From assembly GCA_019245115.1 (NCBI GenBank), contig JAFARZ010000424.1, positions 1-45,776 of the forward strand: a stretch of 45,776 bases of DNA, in the 5' to 3' direction. Made by a program: the position numbers and the translations under genes. Source of the stretch: Streptosporangiaceae bacterium (GTDB lineage: Bacteria; Actinomycetota; Actinomycetes; Streptosporangiales; Streptosporangiaceae). This document shows positions 23,844-31,901 of this stretch, piece by piece; the stretch's first letter is position 1; each line of letters starts with the position of its first letter. The notes beneath the pieces are model-generated. The model searched no databases. It was given only the letters and a program-made list of their open reading frames with translations, and had not been told where the DNA came from.

Positions 23844-24359
23844 ATGACGGCAGACATGGTCGAGGATCGAGTACCCGATCGAGGGCACGCCCACGAAGTG
23901 ATCGGTGACATGGCGGAACTGCTGAACGATACCCGCCCAACCATGTTCCTGTGCGGCGTGATTCTCGCCGCGCTTTCCCTCGGCATCGCGGTCGTGACCG
24001 CGTTCGCCCCCGGCGTGCCCGGCAGCGGCGCGGCGGCAATCGCAGTCGACGCCCTGCTGAGCTGCCTCATCTTGTGCTGGCTCCGCTCGGTGGCGCTGCT
24101 GACCACGGCCGCTCGGCCAATCCTGGGTATGCTCAGCGATCACCGGTGGAAGTCCGGCGCCCCGCTGAACCCGAGGGCCCGCTGGCTGACTCTCCCGTCG
24201 ATCAATGCCAGCCCCGAAGAGTGGACGTGGGTGCGGGCCCATCTCCTGCTTGGTGCGGCGCGGCTCCGCCTGGAGCGGACTCAGTCGGCCCTGAACTGGG
24301 CATTCATAACGACGGCTTTGTTCGCGGTATGGACGGCAAACGTATTCCTCAGCCACTGA
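23844..24359 (+). CDS. Small integral membrane protein, unknown
   Basis: A 171-aa protein starting at ATG 23844, which GGGGAG precedes at eight bases; upstream codons in the same frame are probably not translated. After a polar start (EDRVPDRGHAHEVIGDMAEL) come hydrophobic segments: PTMFLCGVILAALSLGIAVV, AAAIAVDALLSCLILCWLRS and NWAFITTALFAVWTANVFLS at the end. Three helices are predicted. No family was recognised. It sits 51 bp before the first Crp/Fnr regulator gene on the same strand and may be cotranscribed with it. Confidence 0.65.
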   Translation: MTADMVEDRVPDRGHAHEVIGDMAELLNDTRPTMFLCGVILAALSLGIAVVTAFAPGVPGSGAAAIAVDALLSCLILCWLRSVALLTTAARPILGMLSDHRWKSGAPLNPRARWLTLPSINASPEEWTWVRAHLLLGAARLRLERTQSALNWAFITTALFAVWTANVFLSH

Positions 24360-24410
24360 GGGTTTCAAACTCACGGCGAAGGACGCATTGTTAGTACAGG
24401 CCGGCTTCAA

Positions 24411-25124
24411 ATGGTTAGCCGCGTGAAACATCCCGGTGATTGGAGCATGCACGCGACTGGAAACGGTGAGGGGTTCTGGCATCTGCTCACGAACACCGAG
24501 CGCGCTGACTTGTCGACCCTCGGACGGGTCACTACGTTCGCGCCCGGCGCAAGGATGTGTGTGGAGGGCGAGCCGGCCACGAATGTCTTCGTCATCGTCG
24601 ATGGCTGGGTGAAGATCCTGTCCGTGACCGCGGACGGCCACCAGATCATCCTTGCGCTGCGCGGCGAGGGCGACATCGTCGGGGAACTGGCGGGTGACGC
24701 CGACGGGTACCGTACCGCTACCGTCCAGGCCATCGAAGACGTGCACTCGCTGGTCGTGCCCTATACGACGTTCACGAGGTTTCTCGATGCCAATCCCGGC
24801 GCGGACCGGGCCTATCGTCATGTGGTCACCCAGCGGTGGTACGAGGCGGCGGCGATGCTGAGCCGCCGGTCGACAACCACCGGGGCACAGCGGCTCGCCG
24901 GACTGCTGCTCGATCTCGCGAGACGTCATGGGAAGTTCAGCGAGGACGGGATCGATATCGTGATGCCCCTGTCGCAAGAGGAACTAGCCAGCCTGGTCGG
25001 TGCATCACGTGCGACACTGACCCGCGCGCTGAGCAACTGGCGCCGCCGCGGCCTCATCCGTACCGGATACCGGCACATGACGATCTCGGGCATGGATGGC
25101 CTGCGCAAGATCGCCCACAGATAG
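24411..25124 (+). CDS. Crp/Fnr-family transcriptional regulator, copy 1
   Basis: A 237-aa regulator. The cyclic-nucleotide-binding-like beta barrel runs from ~residue 22 to 130 (MCVEGEPATNVFVIVDGWVK, LALRGEGDIVGELAGDADGY). A dimerisation helix follows, then a Crp-type winged helix: LSQEELASLVGASRATLTRA with recognition helix residues SRATLTRALSNWRRRGLI. No cysteine cluster is present, so it is not an Fe-S Fnr. The barrel has GEL but the cAMP-contact RS pair is not obvious, so the ligand is uncertain. It is a close paralogue of the gene at 25441-26226. Confidence 0.85.
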   Translation: MVSRVKHPGDWSMHATGNGEGFWHLLTNTERADLSTLGRVTTFAPGARMCVEGEPATNVFVIVDGWVKILSVTADGHQIILALRGEGDIVGELAGDADGYRTATVQAIEDVHSLVVPYTTFTRFLDANPGADRAYRHVVTQRWYEAAAMLSRRSTTTGAQRLAGLLLDLARRHGKFSEDGIDIVMPLSQEELASLVGASRATLTRALSNWRRRGLIRTGYRHMTISGMDGLRKIAHR

Positions 25125-25440
25125 AACCCGGGCCTAGACGACCGGAGGGGCGCAGACCCATCCCCGCGTGTCACGGCCCGCCACGGTCGGGTGAGCAGGA
25201 TCGGCTTCGGCACGCCGTCGACCGGGTGGACGAGGACGCCGTCGCCCCGATCGGTGAAGGTGTTCATGGCGCGGCGTTGTGCTTTATCGACCCGCATGTC
25301 AGGGCAGTGAATCAGAACTACATACGCAGCCGCTTCAGCGAAGACATCACATTCTGTAGGATATTCTGGGTGCCGGTCGTTAACCTCGAGCCTTTGCCGG
25401 TCGACCTCTCTAAGGCTGCCCCGCTCGATCCGGGAGTTCC
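25125..25440. other. Spacer between the two Crp/Fnr genes
   Basis: About 315 bp without a supported gene. The right end (25320-25440) is less GC-rich and includes TTCTGTAGGATATTCTGG at about 25352-25369, which could hold the promoter of the second regulator (TAGGAT as a -10-like hexamer). No canonical TGTGA-N6-TCACA site was found. Confidence 0.3.
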
Positions 25441-26226
25441 GTGACCGATCCGAGGTTTTTCAATCCGCCGGCCATGATTATTGTTAGGAAAACGAACGGT
25501 ACCGGCCGACCAGAGCAGGGAATCACCGACGGCGACATGGACAGGCGCGGGGCGGAATCGCGTGGGGAGTTCTGGCACCTTCTCACAGAGTCGGAGCAAA
25601 GCACGCTAGCTGCCCTTGGCTGGCCCAGGACGTTCCCGCCGGGTACGACGATGTGCGTCGAAGGAGAACCAGCGACACATATATTCGTTGTGAAGACCGG
25701 TTGGGTCAAGATCAGCTCTGTCACCCCTGACGGCAGTGAACTGCTGCTCGCACTGCGCGGTCAAGGGGACATCGTCGGCGAGTTCGCGGCTGAGGCAAAC
25801 GGATACCGGACCGCCACGCTCCGCGCCGCGGACACCGTTTACTCGCTGATCGTTCCGTACGAGAACTTTGTATCGTTCCTTGACAGCCATTCTGGTGCGG
25901 ACCGCGCGTACCGGCGTGTAGTGACCCGAGGGTGGCGTAATACCGCCGAGATACTGCGGAGCCGCGCGCACACCAATGGCTCGCAGCGGCTAGCCGGATT
26001 GCTTGTCCAGCTCGCTGAAGCGTACGGGACCGCGACAGGCGACATCGTGGAAATCGAGTTTCCGCTCACCCAGGAGGAACTCGCCAGCCTGGCTGGAGCA
26101 TCACGAGCGACAGTGACCCGAGCACTTCGTAACTGGCGTCGCCGCGGGTTTGTCCGTACTGGTCACAGGCATACCACGATAACTGACCTGGCCCAGCTGC
26201 GGAGGATTGCCCACCAGTCATCGTGA
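25441..26226 (+). CDS. Crp/Fnr-family transcriptional regulator, copy 2
   Basis: A 261-aa protein aligned along its length with copy 1: FWHLLTESEQSTLAALGWPR, MCVEGEPATHIFVVKTGWVK, LALRGQGDIVGEFAAEANGY, and the winged helix LTQEELASLAGASRATVTRA. The first ~40 residues (MTDPRFFNPPAMIIVRKTNG...) are extra compared with copy 1, and an internal start such as GTG or ATG at 25476 or 25537 is possible. The recognition helices of the two copies are nearly identical (SRATxTRAL-NWRRRG), so they may bind similar sites. It ends 29 bp from the convergent MFS gene. Confidence 0.85.
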   Translation: MTDPRFFNPPAMIIVRKTNGTGRPEQGITDGDMDRRGAESRGEFWHLLTESEQSTLAALGWPRTFPPGTTMCVEGEPATHIFVVKTGWVKISSVTPDGSELLLALRGQGDIVGEFAAEANGYRTATLRAADTVYSLIVPYENFVSFLDSHSGADRAYRRVVTRGWRNTAEILRSRAHTNGSQRLAGLLVQLAEAYGTATGDIVEIEFPLTQEELASLAGASRATVTRALRNWRRRGFVRTGHRHTTITDLAQLRRIAHQSS

Positions 26227-26255
26227 GGATCAGGAGCCGGCGTGGATGAACGTTG

Positions 26256-27785
26256 TCAGTCCGGTCTGATGCCGACTTCGGCTCGTCGGCCGTCAGGCGA
26301 GCGGGCCAGGTCAGCGGGGGCGCTGCCGTCATCAACCGGAGCAAACTGGGCCGCGGTCCGGGTCACGGTGGCCCGGGCCCAGCGGCCGGTGGTGATCAGG
26401 CCGAGGAAGACGACAGCCACGCCGCAGCCGGCCAGGACCAGCCAGGCCGCGTGGTCGGCTGGGATGAAGCCGGTGCGGAGGGTTCCGCCATGCAGGCCGG
26501 CGGCGAGAATCGAGCCGGTGACGGCGACACCGAGGGACTGGCCTACCTGGCGGCTGGTGGAGGCGGTACCAGACGCCACTCCCGCCTGGGCGGTGGGCAT
26601 GCCGGACACGGCGGCGTTGGTTATCGGCGCGTTCACCAGGCCGGCCCCGACGCCGAACACCATGAACGCGCCCAGGAGCGGCAGGGTCGCCGACGTGATG
26701 CTGAGGCGGTACAGCAGCAGGCTGCCCGCGACGAGGCCGAGACCGGCCGCCACCATGGGAATCCGTGCCCCCCGGCTGGCGACGATCCGGCCGGACAGCA
26801 CCGCGCAGCAGGCCATCACCAGCGCCATCGGCAGCAGGTGCAGACCGGCCCGCAGCGCGGACATTCCCCGCGCATCTTGCAGGTACAAGGTGGCGAGGAA
26901 CAGGAACCCGCCGACCGCGCCCATCGCGCTGATCGCGGTGAGTACCGCTCCCGCGAACGGGGCGCTGCGGAAGAACCGCGGATCGAGCACTGGCTCCGCG
27001 CGCCGCATCTCGTAGCTGAGCAGAGCGGCCAGCGCGGCTGCCGCCGTGGTGAACAGCGCGAGGATCAGCGGCGAACTCCAGCCGCGGCCTGGCCCTTCGA
27101 TGATCGCGTAGGTCAGCGATCCGAGCATGACCACGATCAGGCCCTGGCCGATCGGATCAGGCCGACGTGCCTTGGGCGCCCGGGATTCGGGAACGAACTT
27201 CATGGTCAGGGCGATGGCGGCCACGCCGAAGGGGATGTTCACCCAGAACGCCCCGCGCCAGCCGACCGAGTCAACCAGCACGCCTCCGAACACCGGGCCG
27301 AGTGCCACCGACAGGCCGTACGCGGCGCCCCAGATCCCAATGGCGCGGGCTCGTTCGGCCCGGTCGGAAAACGTGTTGGTGATGATCGACATCGCTACCG
27401 GGTTGAGCATCGATCCGCCGACGGCCTGCACCATCCGGAACGCGATCAGGGCGCCCAGGGTCGGCGCCAGGCTACACAGCCCCGATCCGGCTGTGAATAC
27501 CACCAGCCCGATCAGGAACACCCGCCGACGGCCGACCCGGTCCGCGGTCGCACCGGAAAGCATCAGCAGGCTGGCCAGGACCAGCGCATACGCGTCGATC
27601 GTCCACTGCAGGCCCGACACGCCGGCGTGCAGGTCCCGGCCGATGGCAGGCAGCGCCACGTTGACGATCGTGCTGTCCAGACCGACGATGAACAGGCTGG
27701 AGCAGCAGATCACCAGCACGAGCATCCGGCGGTTACGGCTGAGTTCCGGCAGTGTCTTCCCCCATTTGTAGTTGCCTATCGGCAA
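26256..27785 (-). CDS. DHA2-type MFS exporter (second of tandem pair)
   Basis: About 509 aa, 14-helix EmrB/QacA class: CCSSLFIVGLDSTIVNVALP as helix 1, motif A-like TADRVGRRRVFLIGLVVF, motif C-like GLSVALGPVFGGVLVDSVGW. It is a paralogue of the adjacent gene 27794-29305. The reading opens at TTG 27785, inside the TAGTTGCC palindrome; an ATG at 27725 (MLVLVICCSS) would lose the polar start but keep all helices. So the exact start is uncertain. It has its own operator at its start, although it lies only 8 bp from the upstream exporter gene, and so can be expressed separately. Confidence 0.85.
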   Translation of the reverse strand: MPIGNYKWGKTLPELSRNRRMLVLVICCSSLFIVGLDSTIVNVALPAIGRDLHAGVSGLQWTIDAYALVLASLLMLSGATADRVGRRRVFLIGLVVFTAGSGLCSLAPTLGALIAFRMVQAVGGSMLNPVAMSIITNTFSDRAERARAIGIWGAAYGLSVALGPVFGGVLVDSVGWRGAFWVNIPFGVAAIALTMKFVPESRAPKARRPDPIGQGLIVVMLGSLTYAIIEGPGRGWSSPLILALFTTAAAALAALLSYEMRRAEPVLDPRFFRSAPFAGAVLTAISAMGAVGGFLFLATLYLQDARGMSALRAGLHLLPMALVMACCAVLSGRIVASRGARIPMVAAGLGLVAGSLLLYRLSITSATLPLLGAFMVFGVGAGLVNAPITNAAVSGMPTAQAGVASGTASTSRQVGQSLGVAVTGSILAAGLHGGTLRTGFIPADHAAWLVLAGCGVAVVFLGLITTGRWARATVTRTAAQFAPVDDGSAPADLARSPDGRRAEVGIRPD

Positions 27786-27788
27786 CTA
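27769..27788. promoter_or_regulatory. Operator-like palindrome at the start of the second MFS gene
   Basis: TAGTTGCC-TATC-GGCAACTA is a perfect palindrome with 8-bp arms overlapping the proposed TTG start at 27785 and the gap after the upstream exporter gene. The same arms (AGTTGC/GCAACT, four-base centre) occur at 20889-20906 before the other DHA2 exporter. Confidence 0.75.
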
Positions 27789-27793
27789 ACATT

Positions 27794-29305
27794 TTACGCG
27801 GCAGAGGATGCCTGGTCACGGGCGGCATTGGAGGTGGCCTTGGCCCAGCGGGTGTGGCAGACCAGGCCGAGGAGCAGGACCGCGTAGCCGCAGCAGGCCA
27901 TCACCCACCAGCCGGCGTGGGCCGCGTGCACGAAGCCGGTCCGCATCGAGCCCCGCATGCTGGCGGCCAGGACCGAGCCGACGACGGCCACTCCGAGCGA
28001 CTGACCGAGCTGACGGCTTGAGGAGTTCAGGCCCGACGCCATGCCGGCCTGGCTTTTCGGCACCCCGGACATCACGCCGTTGGTGATCGGCGAGCTCACC
28101 ATGCCGGTGCCGACGCCGAACAGCGAGTACGTGCACAGCAGGTACCAGGCGGGCGTCACGTCCGTCATCCGGGACAGCGCCGCGCTGCTGAGGGTGAGCG
28201 CCGCGCCCGCGATGATGAGCGGCAGCCGGGGCCCGCGCCGGGCCACCATCCGGCCCGCCAGCGGCGCGCACGCGGCCATGACCATTGGCATCGGCAGCAG
28301 GGTCAGGCCAGCGCGCAGCGCCGTCATCCCCCGCACGTCCTGCAGGTACAGGGTGGACAGGAACAGGAATCCGGCCATCGAGGCGATCGCGCAGACCGCG
28401 GTGAGGTTGGCCCCGGCGAACGGCACGCTGCGGAAGAAGCGCAGATCGAGCATGGGCTCACTGCGGCGCGGTTCGTAGGCGAGCAGCACCGCGAGCGCCG
28501 CCACCGACAGCGCGAAGAACCCGAAGATCTGCGGGGAGAACCAGCCCATGCTGGGGCCTTCGATGATCGCGTACGCGAGCGAGCCCAGCATCACGATCAG
28601 GACGAACTGACCGACCGGGTCCGAGCGCCTTGACCGCGAAGCCTTTGAGTCGGGCACGAACAGGGCGGTCAGCGAGATCGCCGCCAGGCCGACAGGTATG
28701 TTCGCCCAGAAGATCCCGCGCCAGCCGACGGAGCCCACCAGCACGCCGCCCATCACCGGGCCGAGCGCCATCGACAGGCCGAACACGCCGTCCCAGATGC
28801 CGATGGCACGGGCCCGCTCGGACTTGTCGGTGAACGTGTTCGTGATGATGCCGAGCGCGGCCGGGTTCAGCATGGAGCCGCCGATTCCCTGCAGCACGCG
28901 GAACGCGATCAGCCAGCCAAGGCTCGGCGCCAGGCTGCACATCCAGGAACCGAGGGTGAACAGCGACAGGCCGACCTGGAAGATCGTGCGCCTGCCGATG
29001 CGGTCGGCCAGCGCACCGGAGAACATCAGCAGCCCGGCCAGCACGATCGTGTAAGACGCCACCGTCCACTGCAGGCCCGACACCCCGGCGTGCAAGGTCT
29101 TGCCGATAGCCGGCAGGCCCACGTTCACGATCGTGTTGTCCAGCCCGACCATGAACAAGCTCATGCAGCAGACCGCGAGCATCAGCGACCGTCTGCCACT
29201 GCTGACGGTCGGTCCGGTACTCAGTAGAGAAACTTCAGTTCGTTCTGGTAGCCAGTCAGGTGCATTGAGTGACCGAAGCTGGGGAGCCTTCGCCGGTGCC
29301 TGCAT
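27794..29305 (-). CDS. DHA2-type MFS exporter (first of tandem pair)
   Basis: A 503-aa 14-helix exporter: MLAVCCMSLFMVGLDNTIVN as helix 1, LADRIGRRTIFQVGLSLFTL as motif A, FGLSMALGPVMGGVLVGSVG as motif C. It begins at ATG 29305, 22 bp after the P450 stop, and ends 8 bp before the next exporter. The pair looks like a gene duplication. The leading ~30 residues (MQAPAKAPQLRSLNAPDWLP) are a polar extension. The P450-exporter-exporter order suggests modification and export of a hydrophobic compound; this is inference. Confidence 0.85.
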   Translation of the reverse strand: MQAPAKAPQLRSLNAPDWLPERTEVSLLSTGPTVSSGRRSLMLAVCCMSLFMVGLDNTIVNVGLPAIGKTLHAGVSGLQWTVASYTIVLAGLLMFSGALADRIGRRTIFQVGLSLFTLGSWMCSLAPSLGWLIAFRVLQGIGGSMLNPAALGIITNTFTDKSERARAIGIWDGVFGLSMALGPVMGGVLVGSVGWRGIFWANIPVGLAAISLTALFVPDSKASRSRRSDPVGQFVLIVMLGSLAYAIIEGPSMGWFSPQIFGFFALSVAALAVLLAYEPRRSEPMLDLRFFRSVPFAGANLTAVCAIASMAGFLFLSTLYLQDVRGMTALRAGLTLLPMPMVMAACAPLAGRMVARRGPRLPLIIAGAALTLSSAALSRMTDVTPAWYLLCTYSLFGVGTGMVSSPITNGVMSGVPKSQAGMASGLNSSSRQLGQSLGVAVVGSVLAASMRGSMRTGFVHAAHAGWWVMACCGYAVLLLGLVCHTRWAKATSNAARDQASSAA

Positions 29306-29327
29306 GTGTGAGACCCCTACCTAGTAC

Positions 29328-30527
29328 CTAGGACCAGATGATGCGCAGCTTGTCGATGCCGTAAATGCCCTCGACGCCGCCCAGCTGCGGCGGGCCGTCG
29401 AGGGCCAGGCTGGGAGTGCGGGGAGCGAGGAAGGAGAGAGCTTCCTCCAGCTCCGCCCTAGCCAGGTTCACGCCGAGGCAGTAGTGCGCTCCGGCGCCGA
29501 AGGTGAGCAGCCGCGTGTCGCGCGGCGCGGTGATGTCGAACCGCTCGCCGCCGTTGACCTCGCGGTTGGCTCGCTCGGCGCAGATCGCGATGATCGTGCC
29601 GGCCGGGAAGCGCACGCCCCGGTGGTCGATGTCCGCCAGGCAGATCCTGGCCGTGAACGGCGTGACCGGCTCGAAGCGGAGGACCTCCTCGACGGCGCTG
29701 GAGGCCAGAACCGGGCGTTCGGCCAGCAGATCCCATTGGGCGGGATGCGCCGCGAACAGGCGGATCGCGTGGGCGAGTTGTCCGGCGGTGGTGTCGATCC
29801 CGCCGGCCAGCAAATTCACCACCAGGCTGGTGCATTCCTCGGCGGACAGCCTGTCACCGCCGGCCTGCGCACGCAGCAGCACGGTGATCAGGTCGTCACG
29901 AGGTTCCTGGCGGCGGGCCTCGAGCAGGCCGCTGACGTAGGCCTGGATTTCCTTGACCGCGCGCTCAATCTCCGGCAGGTTCAGCTCCAGTGCCCGGATG
30001 TCGAACTGGCGCTGTACCCAGCTCGACCACTCGTGCAGCCGGCCGGCGTCCTGATGCGGTGCGCCGAGCACGGTGGCGATGGTCAGGCTCGGATACGGCC
30101 GGGCGATCGCCGGAATGAAGTCGCAGGCGCCGTACGCTTCGACGCGTGTCCAGAGTCGCTGGATGAAGCCACGCATCACCGGGCGCCAGCGATCGGCTGC
30201 GCGGGGGGTGAACGCGTGCCCGACCAGCGCCCGCAGCCTGCGATGCCGTTCGCCGGTGAGATTGAGGATGTTCGTGTCGATGTGCTCGGCCAGCGGGCCG
30301 TCGATCACTCCGAAGAACTCGGCGATCTGGCGACCGGGAAACGCCGTGGCCTTCGACCTCAGAAAAAACTCGCCCGAATCGTGCTCCAGCACGATGTAGG
30401 CGAGCGGTGAGCGGGCCAGCCAGTGCTGCTGCCGGATCCTCGCCAGCTGCACATGGTACGTGTCCGCCGAGAAGTCCGGCTTAGTGTAGTCGAACTCCGG
30501 GAGGTCAAGTTCGGACACAAGGTTCAT
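29328..30527 (-). CDS. Cytochrome P450
   Basis: A 399-aa soluble bacterial P450. The I-helix has LLAGGIDTTAGQLAHAIRLF (AGxDTT oxygen-activation motif). The ExxR is in AVEEVLRFEP. The heme loop is LTFGAGAHYCLGVNLARAEL, with Cys in HYCLG. Length and N-terminus (no membrane anchor) fit the class I bacterial type that uses separate ferredoxin and ferredoxin reductase, neither of which is in the window. The substrate is unknown. It is the first gene of the minus-strand run with two exporters. A candidate inverted repeat (ACCGTA...TACGGT) lies 30 bp upstream. Confidence 0.9.
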   Translation of the reverse strand: MNLVSELDLPEFDYTKPDFSADTYHVQLARIRQQHWLARSPLAYIVLEHDSGEFFLRSKATAFPGRQIAEFFGVIDGPLAEHIDTNILNLTGERHRRLRALVGHAFTPRAADRWRPVMRGFIQRLWTRVEAYGACDFIPAIARPYPSLTIATVLGAPHQDAGRLHEWSSWVQRQFDIRALELNLPEIERAVKEIQAYVSGLLEARRQEPRDDLITVLLRAQAGGDRLSAEECTSLVVNLLAGGIDTTAGQLAHAIRLFAAHPAQWDLLAERPVLASSAVEEVLRFEPVTPFTARICLADIDHRGVRFPAGTIIAICAERANREVNGGERFDITAPRDTRLLTFGAGAHYCLGVNLARAELEEALSFLAPRTPSLALDGPPQLGGVEGIYGIDKLRIIWS

Positions 30528-30557
30528 AACAGATATGACGGTACACCATCGGAGCTG

Positions 30558-30579
30558 ACCGTAGTCAAGTGGTTACGGT
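30558..30579. promoter_or_regulatory. Candidate inverted repeat upstream of P450
   Basis: ACCGTA (30558-30563) and TACGGT (30574-30579) face each other across 10 bp, upstream of the P450 ATG at 30527. TTGACT (minus strand, 30568-30563) overlaps the left arm and could be a -35 box, but no convincing -10 follows at 16-18 bp. It may be a regulator site. Confidence 0.3.
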
Positions 30580-30661
30580 TAGCATTTCAGCACGGATTCC
30601 TGCCCGCACTGGCACCACGGAACGTGTCCTCGGTCTAAATTTGGCTCCGAAGGGGGGTAGC

Positions 30662-31207
30662 GTGAGCCGCAGGCTGCTCCAGCTGGTCATGCCGGTCACT
30701 CCGGACCGCAGGATGTTCCGGATCCACGACCCGGCCGTCGACCCGGACGCTCCGGGTGGTCCTTTGCCGCCCATCGGCGTGCTGATCAGCACGAACCGTG
30801 AGCAGTTGTGGGTCGGCAGCCTCCAGCAGGACATCGATGTCCGGGTGGTCCTCGAAGAGTGGGACAGCGCGCCGCCGCCATGCGGAGACGCGTGGGATGA
30901 GGAGGCCAAGGGCAGCATCTACCTGCGTGGTCAGCTGACCATAGACATGGGGGGTGCGGGCAAGGCGGTGCGCGGCTTGCGGCTGACCGGGGGCGTAGGC
31001 GACTACGCGGTGCGGGTGTACGCGAGCAACCGGGCCGAGGTGACCAGGCGGTACGCGGAACTGTTCGACCGGCACCGCAACCCGCTCAGCGACGACTTCC
31101 AGCATGAGAAGCGGGCGCTCGAAGGGCTGGAGCGGTACCTCGTGCAACTGTGGCGGGAATCGTTAACGGTTCCCGGCGGCTTTAGCCCTGACCTGCGGCG
31201 GCGATGA
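30662..31207 (+). CDS. Protein of unknown function
   Basis: A 181-aa protein from GTG 30662, which GGGGG precedes (MSRRLLQLVMPVTPDRRMFR). Earlier codons in the frame are not supported. It is a soluble, mixed alpha/beta-looking protein with IGVLISTNREQLWVGSLQQD, VRVVLEEWDS and DYAVRVYASNRAEVTRRYAE. I do not recognise the family. It is weakly reminiscent of small immunity or competence-type beta proteins, without enough similarity to claim it. Its end overlaps the convergent DUF3040 gene by 45 bp. Confidence 0.6.
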   Translation: MSRRLLQLVMPVTPDRRMFRIHDPAVDPDAPGGPLPPIGVLISTNREQLWVGSLQQDIDVRVVLEEWDSAPPPCGDAWDEEAKGSIYLRGQLTIDMGGAGKAVRGLRLTGGVGDYAVRVYASNRAEVTRRYAELFDRHRNPLSDDFQHEKRALEGLERYLVQLWRESLTVPGGFSPDLRRR

Positions 31208-31681
31208 ACTGGCCGAGGCGGTGGTCGTCGACTTGCTCGTGGCGGAGCCGCGTGCGGCCGCGCCCGTGGAGCTGCTTGACCTGGTGCTCGCCTGACGGCT
31301 ACCGGACGTGCGGGCCGTCGCGGCCGTCCCTGTCTTGCGTAGGCTAGCTGGCGCGCTGGCGACTGTGCTGGACTTGCCAGGGCTGCCGCTTCCCGCCGCC
31401 GATATATGTGTCTGGCTGGGAGCCGTCACGCTACTACGGCTCGCGGGCACCCGCACGCCGTGAGCACGGAACGGGATCATCGCGTAGACCATCAGCGAGA
31501 CGGTGGCGACCAGCAGAACCGTGAACAGCGAACCGATGATGCGCGCTCGCGGTGAACGGAGCACCGCGGCGGGACCGGGACGCCGGAAGTTTGCCAGGGA
31601 TGCGGCCAGGCCGGGATCCTCCGCGGCCAGCCGCCGTTCGATCTCAGCGAGCACGCGCTGCTCGTCCATCGACAGCGCCAT
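31163..31681 (-). CDS. DUF3040-domain membrane protein
   Basis: A 172-aa protein. MALSMDEQRVLAEIERRLAA followed by EDPGLAASLANFR is the standard DUF3040 N-terminus, a small actinobacterial domain normally followed by membrane helices. One transmembrane segment is clear (IIGSLFTVLLVATVSLMVYA, residues ~48-67). The rest is a Ser/Thr/Ala-rich extracytoplasmic tail of ~100 residues. Function unknown; DUF3040 proteins are widespread in actinomycetes. ATG 31681 is preceded by GGAGG at a usual distance. Divergent from the radical SAM gene. Confidence 0.8.
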   Translation of the reverse strand: MALSMDEQRVLAEIERRLAAEDPGLAASLANFRRPGPAAVLRSPRARIIGSLFTVLLVATVSLMVYAMIPFRAHGVRVPASRSSVTAPSQTHISAAGSGSPGKSSTVASAPASLRKTGTAATARTSGSRQASTRSSSSTGAAARGSATSKSTTTASASSSPPQVRAKAAGNR

Positions 31682-31901
31682 AGCGCCACCTCCGCCTCGC
31701 GCGCCGGGTAGTTACTCTCTCAACTATCCCCTAGTGGACGACCTTTATCCAATTGTTCTGGCTTTGTACTTCGGTCGTTTTTCACGACACGAGACGCCCA
31801 GGCTCCACCGGCCGCGCGTAGGGCCGCGCGGCCCGTCTGTTCGCGGAGCTGTGCGGCGGTGAGGTTTGCTTCGCCGCCCGCATCGTTCTAGAGTTCGACA
31901 C

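Noticed and set aside
24926..25297. Minus-strand frame between the two Crp/Fnr genes (NTFTDRGDGVLVHPVDGV)
   Set aside because: Its 3' half is antisense to the winged helix of copy 1 and no ribosome site or domain is visible.
25125..25440. Classical CRP site TGTGA-N6-TCACA
   Set aside because: Only half-site-like TCACA/TGTCA pieces were found, without the correct spacing.
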